Source: an uncultured Lachnospira sp.
GTDB taxonomy: Bacteria > Bacillota > Clostridia > Lachnospirales > Lachnospiraceae
Length of the DNA stretch: 64,000 nt
Reading direction: 5' to 3'
NCBI GenBank assembly: GCA_910589305.1
Contig: CAJUTV010000013.1
Coordinates: forward strand, 1 to 64,000
The translations under genes and the position numbers were made by a program. Shown here piece after piece: positions 8,778 through 15,981 of this stretch. Position 1 is the stretch's first letter, and each line of letters begins with the position of its first letter. The notes beneath the pieces are model-generated. The model was not told where the DNA came from, ran no database searches, and saw only the letters and a list, made by a program, of their open reading frames with translations.

Positions 8778-8848
8778 TGTTACAAAATTGTTACGCTTTG
8801 TTACGAAAGTATTGTAGCAAAGTTAAGCAATTTTGTCAAATCTGTTAC
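8778..8848 (-). promoter_or_regulatory. Sigma-A promoter with WalR-like boxes for the SleB-type hydrolase gene
   Basis: On the minus strand: TTGACA (plus 8834-8839), a 17-base spacer, TACAAT (plus 8811-8816), a near-perfect sigma-A promoter. On the plus strand, TGTTAC (8778-8783), N5, TGTTAC (8789-8794) matches the WalR consensus TGTWAH-N5-TGTWAH exactly. A third TGTTAC lies at 8799-8804 and a fourth at 8843-8848, just upstream of the -35. The boxes lie over the start site and in the orientation opposite to transcription. Confidence 0.75.
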
Positions 8849-9015
8849 AAGCCGCTCCATAACTGGGCTAAAAGGATTGTATGAAAAATAGTACATTAGC
8901 ATTTTTTATTAAATTCTCTATTTTGACATGCTTTCATTCCCATTTTTTAGTTCCACCTTGATAAGCAAAAAGAGAACTTATAAAATATAACTTTGATTCT
9001 TTTCTAGTATAATCT

Positions 9016-9273
9016 TTATAAATTGTTCTTTAAAAATGCCTCCAATTTTTCAGCAGCCACATCTTCGTCTGCTCCCTCAACTGTTACTGTAATTTCCTGT
9101 CCTTGTTTAATAGCAAGCCCCATAACACCAAAAATCTTTTTTGCGCTGACTGTCTTATCATCTTTTGTGATATTTACATCCGACTGGCACTCTTTTGCCA
9201 CTTTGACAAACTCTCCTGCTGGTCTTGCGTGAATCCCCTCTGGGTCTGTGATTACATACTTAAATTCTCTCAT
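9016..9273 (-). CDS. ptsH: HPr-like phosphocarrier protein lacking the regulatory serine
   Basis: Passes phosphate from enzyme I to PTS permeases. At 85 residues it has the usual HPr length. The active-site His is in GIHARPAG. Aligned by eye to Bacillus HPr (NLKSIMGVMSLGI), the region reads SAKKIFGVMGLAI, so the serine normally phosphorylated by HPr kinase (Ser46) is Lys. It should therefore not take part in CcpA-type repression through Ser-P. It is the last gene of the fructose PTS operon, 194 bases after fruA, with a strong Shine-Dalgarno GGAGG. The ATG at 9273 is chosen because the upstream extension in the frame is not HPr-like. Confidence 0.93.
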   Translation of the reverse strand: MREFKYVITDPEGIHARPAGEFVKVAKECQSDVNITKDDKTVSAKKIFGVMGLAIKQGQEITVTVEGADEDVAAEKLEAFLKNNL

Positions 9274-9279
9274 TCTAAT

Positions 9280-9325
9280 CCTCCATTTCTGTTGCTTTAA
9301 ATGAAAATACAATTTAAACAACAAC
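9280..9325 (-). promoter_or_regulatory. Hairpin overlapping the ptsH pre-SD sequence
   Basis: On the minus strand GTTGTTTAAAT pairs with ATTTAAAGCAAC (one bulged G), 9-10 bases upstream of GGAGG. The downstream arm runs into CAGAAATGGAGG, which resembles the pre-SD sequence of the argF-type leaders. Confidence 0.4.
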
Positions 9326-9347
9326 ATATATATAATATAAATTTTTT

Positions 9348-9462
9348 AACCTCATCAGGAAGTTTCCTGTTTTTTAAACAATTATTATCTGTTTAAAAAA
9401 TGCCATCAAAAGGCAATGAGGTTATGAACAAACCATCAAGCAGATTGCAACTTTCTACTTAA
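9348..9462 (-). repeat. Dispersed hairpin repeat, reverse copy inside the fructose operon
   Basis: Read on the minus strand it runs from TTAAGTAGAAAGTTGCAATC through GGTTTGTT and CCTCAT to CTTCCTGATGAGGTT, matching both ends of the repeat consensus. The hairpin-B interior is replaced by another AT-rich stem (TTTAAACA with TGTTTAAA). It occupies the fruA-ptsH gap, starting 6 bases past the fruA stop. Confidence 0.6.
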
Positions 9463-9467
9463 CGAAA

Positions 9468-11450
9468 TTACTCTTTAATTGGTTTCTTTAAAAGCGCAAG
9501 CATAAACATTGTTACTATAGAACCAATTGCAAGTGCTAAAAGATACATAGGCCAATTTCCTACAACTGCAAATACAAATATGCCTCCATGTGGTGCCATC
9601 AATGTACAGTTAAATAACATCGAAAGCGCTCCTGCAATTGCTGCACCAAGTGCTGTTGCAGGGATAACTCGTGCAGGGTCAGCAGCCGCAAATGGAATAG
9701 CACCTTCTGTAATAAAACACAACCCCATAATATAATTGCTAAGTCCTGAATTTTTCTCTGCTTTATTAAAACGATTCTTAAAAAATGTGGTAGCAAGTGC
9801 TATTCCAATAGGAGGAACCATACCGCCAATCATAACGGCTGCCATAATATCATAGTTTCCATTTGCAATAGCCATCGTACCAAACACATAAGCCGCCTTG
9901 TTAATTGGACCGCCCATATCAATAGCCATCATAGCGCCAAGCACAATGCCAAGTACAATCTTTGAACTGCTGCCCATCGCATTTAAGAAATTGGCAAGTG
10001 CTGTATTGACAACGCCGATAATTGGATTAAATACAAGAAGCATAAGCGTTCCCATAATCAATATGCCAAGAACTGGATATAAAAGCGTCGGTTTAATGCC
10101 ATCCATACTCTGTGGAAGCTTTGAAAATGCTTTTTTAAGAGCAAGAACAATATATCCTGCAACAAATCCTGCAACAAGTGCGCCAAGAAATCCAGACACG
10201 GTATTGCCCTGCGCTCCAAACACGGTATTTTGAATAAATCCATTTAATCCTGTATAGGTCATAGACTGCCCATCTGCATTGACCCACTGCAAAACAGCAT
10301 TGCCGTTAGCCGCAAGCAGTCCTCCCACAAAACCGACTGCAAGTCCCGGACGGTCTGCTATACTATATGCAATATAACCCGCAAGAACTGGAAGCATTAA
10401 GCCAAACGCCGCCTCGCCAATCGTCTTAAAAAACGCTGCAATTGGAATATTCTTACCAAAGTTGCCTGGATTTAAACTAAAATCATCCAGCAAAAATGCA
10501 ATGGCTATCAGTATACCACCGCCTATAACAAATGGAAGCATATGTGAAACACCACTCATTAAATGCTTATAAAGAGAATGTCCTATGCCTTCCTTTCCAT
10601 TATCAACAACTTCTTGTGTATCTTTTCCTTCACAAGAATAAATAGGAACATCACCCGAAATGGCACGTTTGACAAGTTGGTCTGCTTTGCTGATGCCATC
10701 TGAAACTTGAACTTTAATGAGTTTTTTACCAACAAATCGCTCCATAGGTACATTGACATCACAGGCAACAATAATACAATCTGCCGCTTTTATCTCATCC
10801 GCACTAATAACATTCTTTGCACCGCCTGAACCTCTTGTCTCAACCTTAATAGAACAATTATTTGCAATAGCTGCTTTCTCCAGTGCTTCTGCCGCCATAT
10901 AAGTATGGGCTATACCTGTCGGACACGCTGTGACGGCAAGAATATTGCATTTGGCATCTGATACGGTAGCTCCATAAGAATCAATCCCTTTACTTTCCTC
11001 ATCCGCATCATCAATAATTTTTAAAAATTTATCAACCGAATTGGCATTTTTTAAACGCTCTGAAAAATCTTCATCCATCATCATAACGGACAGCTTTCCA
11101 AGTACATCAAGATGGACATTCTCCTTCGTATTTGGCGCTGCAATTAAAAATATAAGCGATACGGGTTCACCATCAAGTGCATCAAAATCAACGCCGCCCT
11201 TAACAACCATTGCTGCAAGTCCTGGCTTGGATACAGCGTCACATTTTGCATGGGGAATAGCTATCCCTTCTCCAATTCCGGTTGAACCTTCTTCCTCTCT
11301 TGCAAATACCCTCTTTTTATATTCCTCCTTATCCTTTATTTTGCCGCTTTTACACATTAAATCAACCATTTTGTTGATGGCGTCTTGCTTTGAAGAGGCT
11401 GTTCCATTGACATCAATCGAACGCCTATCCAGTAAATCTGTAATCCTCAT
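9468..11450 (-). CDS. fruA: Fructose-specific PTS permease, EIIABC fusion
   Basis: Membrane transporter that imports fructose and phosphorylates it to fructose 1-phosphate. Domains in order: EIIA (about residues 1-150, phosphorylated His in IPHAK), EIIB (about 165-265, cysteine in AVTACPTGIAHTYMAAEAL), and EIIC (about 290-655) with many membrane helices and the MGGPINKAAY segment. The start at 11450 (MRITDLLDRRSIDVNG) gives 660 residues; the frame extends 19 codons further without homology. The SD GGGGG lies close to the ATG. It is flanked by fruK upstream and ptsH downstream, a complete fructose uptake operon. Confidence 0.96.
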   Translation of the reverse strand: MRITDLLDRRSIDVNGTASSKQDAINKMVDLMCKSGKIKDKEEYKKRVFAREEEGSTGIGEGIAIPHAKCDAVSKPGLAAMVVKGGVDFDALDGEPVSLIFLIAAPNTKENVHLDVLGKLSVMMMDEDFSERLKNANSVDKFLKIIDDADEESKGIDSYGATVSDAKCNILAVTACPTGIAHTYMAAEALEKAAIANNCSIKVETRGSGGAKNVISADEIKAADCIIVACDVNVPMERFVGKKLIKVQVSDGISKADQLVKRAISGDVPIYSCEGKDTQEVVDNGKEGIGHSLYKHLMSGVSHMLPFVIGGGILIAIAFLLDDFSLNPGNFGKNIPIAAFFKTIGEAAFGLMLPVLAGYIAYSIADRPGLAVGFVGGLLAANGNAVLQWVNADGQSMTYTGLNGFIQNTVFGAQGNTVSGFLGALVAGFVAGYIVLALKKAFSKLPQSMDGIKPTLLYPVLGILIMGTLMLLVFNPIIGVVNTALANFLNAMGSSSKIVLGIVLGAMMAIDMGGPINKAAYVFGTMAIANGNYDIMAAVMIGGMVPPIGIALATTFFKNRFNKAEKNSGLSNYIMGLCFITEGAIPFAAADPARVIPATALGAAIAGALSMLFNCTLMAPHGGIFVFAVVGNWPMYLLALAIGSIVTMFMLALLKKPIKE

Positions 11451-11466
11451 AATAACCCCCATTCTA

Positions 11467-11547
11467 AAGAGTAGCAATTTCTCTTTTTCACAATATTTTT
11501 TAACCAATTGTTTTAATCAAATCCCCACAAAAATAAAAATTGCTCTT
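11467..11547 (-). promoter_or_regulatory. Possible long-range hairpin in the fruK-fruA gap
   Basis: On the minus strand AAGAG-CAATTT (plus 11537-11547) can pair with AAATTG-CTA-CTCTT (plus 11467-11480), 11 pairs with a 3-base bulge, ending about 12 bases before the fruA SD. It may tune fruA translation within the operon. Confidence 0.35.
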
Positions 11548-11628
11548 TTTATACATTTTGATAACTGTTTTTAATAACTGTAAACCAAATGTTTTTAAAC
11601 AATAAACTTATCAAACAAATGCATCGTA

Positions 11629-12540
11629 TTATAAAAGCTCAATACAACGATATACCTGTTCAATTTCTGATTTTGTCGCAAGCATCTTTGAAAATGCACT
11701 TGCACTTCCTGCTGCCACTCCCATCTTAAAGGCATGTGCATAGTCTTGTTTTTCATGCCAGCCTGCAATAAATCCTGCAACCATTGAATCTCCTGCACCA
11801 ACTGAATTTTTAACCACTCCTTTTGGTGCTTTGCTTGCAAACACCTCACCTGTCTGTGTTATTAGCACAGCTCCTTCACCTGCCATAGAAACTAAAACAT
11901 TTTTTGCCCCTTTTTCCTGCAGTTTTTTTGCATAAGGAATAACGTCTGCACGTGTGTTTAATGACACACTAAACAATTCCCCAAGTTCATGATTGTTCGG
12001 CTTTATAAGAAATGGCTTATATTGCAGCACATTTACAAGAAGGTCTTTTGTTGCATCAACTGCAATCATAATATTTTTATCAGCAAGCATTTTCATAATA
12101 TCGCTGTAAAGTGAATCCGACAAAGACGATGGTATGCTTCCAGCAAGGACAAGTGTATCGCCTTCTTTTAATAACTGTAGCTGATTTAAAAGCATTTTAA
12201 TGGATTCATCATCAATAACAGGACCTATAGCATTTAGTTCTGTCTCTTGAACCGATTTGATTTTTATATTAATTCTTGAAATTCCTTCTTTTAACTCAAT
12301 AAAATCACTTTTTCCGCCTAACGCCTCAAAATGTCTTTTTATCTCCATTCCAGTAAATCCTGCAATAAATCCAAGTGCTATATTATCTATTCCCAGATGA
12401 TGAAGTATCATAGAGACATTCAGTCCTTTTCCGCCGGGCAAAAACTGTTCAAAAACGGCGCGGTTTGTCATACCCAATTCCAAATTTTCAACGCCTATTG
12501 CATAATCAATAGCCGGATTAAATGTAACTGTATAAATCAT
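11629..12540 (-). CDS. fruK: 1-phosphofructokinase
   Basis: Phosphorylates fructose 1-phosphate, made by FruA, to fructose 1,6-bisphosphate. It is a PfkB-family sugar kinase of 303 residues: N-terminal MIYTVTFNPAIDYAIG, the GGKGLNVS substrate-binding motif, and the C-terminal PfkB signature NSVGAGDSMVAGFIAGW with the catalytic Asp in GAGDS. The ATG at 12540 is chosen because of its strong SD (AAGGAGGGAGAG) and match to the family start. It lies between fruR and fruA on the same strand. Confidence 0.96.
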   Translation of the reverse strand: MIYTVTFNPAIDYAIGVENLELGMTNRAVFEQFLPGGKGLNVSMILHHLGIDNIALGFIAGFTGMEIKRHFEALGGKSDFIELKEGISRINIKIKSVQETELNAIGPVIDDESIKMLLNQLQLLKEGDTLVLAGSIPSSLSDSLYSDIMKMLADKNIMIAVDATKDLLVNVLQYKPFLIKPNNHELGELFSVSLNTRADVIPYAKKLQEKGAKNVLVSMAGEGAVLITQTGEVFASKAPKGVVKNSVGAGDSMVAGFIAGWHEKQDYAHAFKMGVAAGSASAFSKMLATKSEIEQVYRCIELL

Positions 12541-12602
12541 GGCTCTCCCTCCTTTCTTTTTATAAATCATTGCCTATCATTCATTATGAAATACCTTTAT
12601 TT

Positions 12603-13349
12603 TTATGTTGGTAAGACAATATTATTACAATCTTCATATCCTCTTACAATTTTTTCTGTTATGATAGTGGCGTCGTTAAAATCGGCAAATTTTATAGGAC
12701 TGATGGAATCAAATTTTGATGAATCTGCAACAATATACCGTTTTTTACAATTTAAAAAGGATGTGTGCTTTACACCTGCTTCCAATCGTTCTGGCGTTGT
12801 AAAACCTGTTCGCTTACTGATTCCATTGACACCCCAAAAACCGATTGTAAAATTATAAACAGACAACATCTCGATGGTTTCTGCACCAACAATTGCTTCA
12901 GTCGCACTTTTAAGCTTTCCTCCGACAAGATAGACTTCACACCCCATATGTGCAAGCTTACAGGCATGATTGACAGCATTGGTTACATAAACGGCATTGG
13001 TTTCTTTAATATAATCAATAATAAATTCTGTTGTCGTTCCTGCATCGATATAGACAAAATCATCTTTTTTTATAAGACCTGCCGCATATTTTGCTATAAG
13101 CTTTTTTTCTTCCATATGAATGATACGCCGGTCTGAAATCTCATCATCACGCATTTTAAACGATGTATTATTTACAGCTACAGCACCGCCATGAACTTTA
13201 ACAATCTCTCCCCTTAAATCAAGCGTTCGTATATCTCTTCTTATTGTTGACTCCGAAGTTTCCAGATAATCCACAAGCTCTTGAAGCGTTGCGCTTCCTT
13301 GTTGTTCTACACGCTCCTTTATTCGGGACAGCCGTTCTTGTGCTAGCAT
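12603..13349 (-). CDS. fruR: DeoR-family repressor of the fructose operon
   Basis: A 248-residue DeoR-type regulator: an N-terminal winged helix (about residues 1-58, LQELVDYLETSESTIRRDIRTLD) and a sugar-phosphate-sensing domain with the DAGTT motif and the YNFTIGFWGVNGIS region. As the first gene of fruR-fruK-fruA-ptsH it most likely represses its own operon and is relieved by fructose 1-phosphate, as in related systems (family inference). The SD is AAGGAG. No clear operator was identified in the upstream 376 bases. Confidence 0.93.
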   Translation of the reverse strand: MLAQERLSRIKERVEQQGSATLQELVDYLETSESTIRRDIRTLDLRGEIVKVHGGAVAVNNTSFKMRDDEISDRRIIHMEEKKLIAKYAAGLIKKDDFVYIDAGTTTEFIIDYIKETNAVYVTNAVNHACKLAHMGCEVYLVGGKLKSATEAIVGAETIEMLSVYNFTIGFWGVNGISKRTGFTTPERLEAGVKHTSFLNCKKRYIVADSSKFDSISPIKFADFNDATIITEKIVRGYEDCNNIVLPT

Positions 13350-13370
13350 GAATGTTCTCCTTTCTTAATA

Positions 13371-13445
13371 GTCAAAGGATATTCGCAATCCTCTTATTAC
13401 TTTCTTATAACCTCATATCACAATACAAGATAAGTTGTTTTGATG
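13371..13445 (+). repeat. Dispersed hairpin repeat, degenerate copy upstream of fruR
   Basis: Hairpin-A variant: AAGGAT, loop ATTCGCA, ATCCTCTT. The stem has changed on both sides compared with AAGCGGAT/ATCCGCTT, so pairing is kept. Remnants of the AACCTCATA-TATC block follow. The remainder of the fruR upstream gap (13446-13725) is AT-rich, and no gene was found in it. Confidence 0.55.
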
Positions 13446-13725
13446 ATTGTATTATATTTCAAAATTCATTCAAAATCAATCATTTTCATTCAAAATAAGT
13501 CACGAAATATACACTTAAATTTTATGCAAATTGCACTAAAATAAAATTTATTTAACAGAAATTATATTATTTTTTACAACTAAATAGAATACTACTTTCA
13601 AAACAGTCAAATTCATTCACAACAATCCACTATAAATATATAATGAACATTTAAAACATACTTTCAAATATAATGCCAGACTTATAAAATATCATCGCTT
13701 TTAAATCCCCTTTATTTGTGATTTT

Positions 13726-13935
13726 ATGAAATTTGCATTTTTAATTATGGGAAATTTTAATAGTAAAATAGACCACGCGTCTATTCATAATGGTATGGCT
13801 CAAATGATTGGTGTTGCAAATATACAAGAAGCAAGTATAGTTGCTAAGAAATTATATGAAGATGGCATTGACTGCATTGAACTGTGTGGCGCTTTCACAG
13901 TTCATGACACAAGAAAAATCATTGAAGCAGCCTAA
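13726..13935 (+). CDS. Small conserved protein (DUF6506-like)
   Basis: A 69-residue protein, the only plus-strand gene between the fructose operon and pyrG. The sequence (MKFAFLIMGNF...HNGMAQMIGVANIQEASIVAKKLYEDGIDCIELCGAF) looks like a small alpha/beta fold of the kind I recall as DUF6506; the function is unknown and the family name is from memory. No strong ribosome site is visible just upstream. The stop codon is followed immediately by hairpin-B of the dispersed repeat, which may serve as its terminator. Confidence 0.7.
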   Translation: MKFAFLIMGNFNSKIDHASIHNGMAQMIGVANIQEASIVAKKLYEDGIDCIELCGAFTVHDTRKIIEAA

Positions 13936-13985
13936 AAGTCCCCACTTATGCCTCTATGACATTAAAGTGGGGAAACTTCCTTGAT
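13936..13985 (+). terminator. Hairpin-B of the dispersed repeat, used as a 3' hairpin
   Basis: AAGTCCCCACTT (13936-13947) and AAGTGGGG (13965-13972) form an 8-bp GC-rich stem around ATGCCTCTATGACATTA, followed by AAACTTCCTTGATAAT. This is the right half of the repeat found complete at 49072-49213; no hairpin-A is seen here. It begins at the last base of a stop codon and lacks a clean T-run, so terminator function is an inference. Confidence 0.55.
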
Positions 13986-14064
13986 AATATTAAAACACTT
14001 TTATTTATTTAATTAAATATTGTACTACCATATATTTACTTAATATATTGATTATACAAAAAAT

Positions 14065-14865
14065 CTATCCATTACTATCTCTTTGTCTTACTGCTTCATA
14101 TGCCAGCACTGTGCAAGCTACTGCCGCATTGAGCGACTCAACTTCTCCCCTCATAGGAATCTTAATATATTCACTTGCCGCATGTGCTACATCACAGGAC
14201 AGTCCATTTGCCTCATTACCTACCAAAAATGCTGTTGGCAGTCTATAATCAGGCTCTGTGTAGCTCTTTGTGCCTTCTAGGTGAGCAGCATATACATGGA
14301 TACCCTTTTCTTTCATTATTTTTATTGTGCCTATAAAATCATCTACATATACAAAAGGAACACGATAAATAGAACCCATTGTTGAGCGTATCGTCTTTGG
14401 ATTATATATATCGACTGTATTTGCACTTGCTACAATTCCTGAAACGCCTGCTCCTTCTGCCATTCGCATAATCGTTCCAAGATTGCCAGGGTCTTGAAGA
14501 TTTTGTATACATATAATAAGTGGTTTCTTATGGGATGAAAATATGGTGTCCAGCTTCCAATCATTCATGGAAACTACCGCCATGATTCCCTGTGGTGTCT
14601 GTGTGTCTGACATATGTACAAACACAGAATCTGACACTTCCTCAAATTGATTGGAATCCAATTTTATATGAAGTTTTTTCATTATTTCTATATTATTATG
14701 CAAAAAACTTTCCGATACATATACCTTTATAATATGTTCACTTAAAGCCTCTAAAACCATCTTACTGCCTTCAACAATAAACTGCCCTGCTTTTTTTCTT
14801 GCTTTAGACTTATTTTGCAGTAATAATATATTTTTAACTTGAGAATTACTTGTACTTGTTATCAT
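14065..14865 (-). CDS. TrmH/SpoU-family RNA 2'-O-methyltransferase
   Basis: Methylates a ribose 2'-OH in rRNA or tRNA using SAM; the exact target cannot be read. The 266-residue protein has an N-terminal RNA-binding L30e-like part (KARKKAGQFIVEGSKMVLEAL) and the trefoil-knot SPOUT domain: motif 1 NLQDPGNLGTIMRMAEGAG, motif 2 LVGNEANGL, motif 3 IPMRGEVESLNAAVACTVLAYE. It starts 2 bases after the pfkA stop with no good Shine-Dalgarno, so translation is probably coupled to pfkA. Confidence 0.92.
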   Translation of the reverse strand: MITSTSNSQVKNILLLQNKSKARKKAGQFIVEGSKMVLEALSEHIIKVYVSESFLHNNIEIMKKLHIKLDSNQFEEVSDSVFVHMSDTQTPQGIMAVVSMNDWKLDTIFSSHKKPLIICIQNLQDPGNLGTIMRMAEGAGVSGIVASANTVDIYNPKTIRSTMGSIYRVPFVYVDDFIGTIKIMKEKGIHVYAAHLEGTKSYTEPDYRLPTAFLVGNEANGLSCDVAHAASEYIKIPMRGEVESLNAAVACTVLAYEAVRQRDSNG

Positions 14866-14867
14866 AA

Positions 14868-15842
14868 TTATTTAGAAAGCAATGCACTGACATTAAATTC
14901 GTACTCGCTTATATCCTTCTTCATTGAAAGTGCTTCGTCAATATCAAAATCGACAAATTTTCCGCCCTTATATGCAACCACTCGATTACTCTTTCCTTCA
15001 CAGAGAAGGTCAACCGCATAGGCGCCCATAACGGATGCATACATTCTATCTTTACATGTTGGAGAACCGCCTCGCTGCATGTAGCCTAATATGGTAGCTC
15101 TTGTCTCAATACCTGTAGCCGCTTCAATTCTTCTTGCCATTCCTGTCGAATGACCAATTCCTTCTGCATTAATAATCAAATGATGTTTCTTTCCTCTCTT
15201 ACGCCCCTCAATAATATGATTGATAAGTATCTGTTCATCATTGTCATAACGCTCTGGCAAAAGGATATCCTCTGCTCCGTTTGCAATACCGCACCAAAGG
15301 GCAATATATCCTGCATTGCGCCCCATAACCTCAATAATACTACAGCGTTCATGTGATGTCGACGTATCACGAATCTTGTCAATAGCTTCCATAGCTGTAT
15401 TAACAGCTGTATCAAATCCAATGGTGTAATCTGAACAAGCAATATCCAAATCAATTGTGCCTGGAAGTCCAATGGTGTTTACTCCTGCTTCCGCTAATTT
15501 TTGCGCACCTCGAAAAGAACCGTCTCCTCCAATAACAACAATTCCGTCTATACCATGCTTATGGCAAATCTCTGCGCCCTTTTTTTGCCCTTCTGGTGTC
15601 ATAAATTCAAGACATCGTGCAGTATAAAGTATAGTACCGCCTTTTTGAATAATATCCGCAACACTTCTCTTATTCATATCAATTACTTCATCATTGATAA
15701 GACCATTATACCCTTTTTGGATTCCTTTTACCTTTAATCCCTTATTCAATGCAGTCCTGACAACAGCTCTAATGGCTGCATTCATACCTGGCGCATCTCC
15801 GCCGCTTGTCAATACTCCAATTGTTTTGATTTCTTTTGCCAT
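14868..15842 (-). CDS. pfkA: ATP-dependent 6-phosphofructokinase
   Basis: Commits fructose 6-phosphate to glycolysis. 324 residues, the normal bacterial length. The ATP site GVLTSGGDAPGMNAAIR starts at about residue 8, GGDGS carries the Gly typical of ATP-using enzymes, and GLPGTID has Gly rather than the Lys of PPi-using enzymes. The active-site stretch reads GTIDLDI rather than GTIDNDI, an Asn-to-Leu change between the two conserved aspartates, both of which are kept. The SD is GGAGG. It lies downstream of dnaE and upstream of the RNA methyltransferase. Confidence 0.95.
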   Translation of the reverse strand: MAKEIKTIGVLTSGGDAPGMNAAIRAVVRTALNKGLKVKGIQKGYNGLINDEVIDMNKRSVADIIQKGGTILYTARCLEFMTPEGQKKGAEICHKHGIDGIVVIGGDGSFRGAQKLAEAGVNTIGLPGTIDLDIACSDYTIGFDTAVNTAMEAIDKIRDTSTSHERCSIIEVMGRNAGYIALWCGIANGAEDILLPERYDNDEQILINHIIEGRKRGKKHHLIINAEGIGHSTGMARRIEAATGIETRATILGYMQRGGSPTCKDRMYASVMGAYAVDLLCEGKSNRVVAYKGGKFVDFDIDEALSMKKDISEYEFNVSALLSK

Positions 15843-15981
15843 GTTAATCCTCCATTACTGCTGGCTTATTACCTAACACACATCTCAATTTCTTTCCAAT
15901 TAACAGTAAATTTATATAACAAACTTGCTGTTAATTCATCATTTTTCACAAGGTAAATAATAACGCAAACATTCTATTAAT

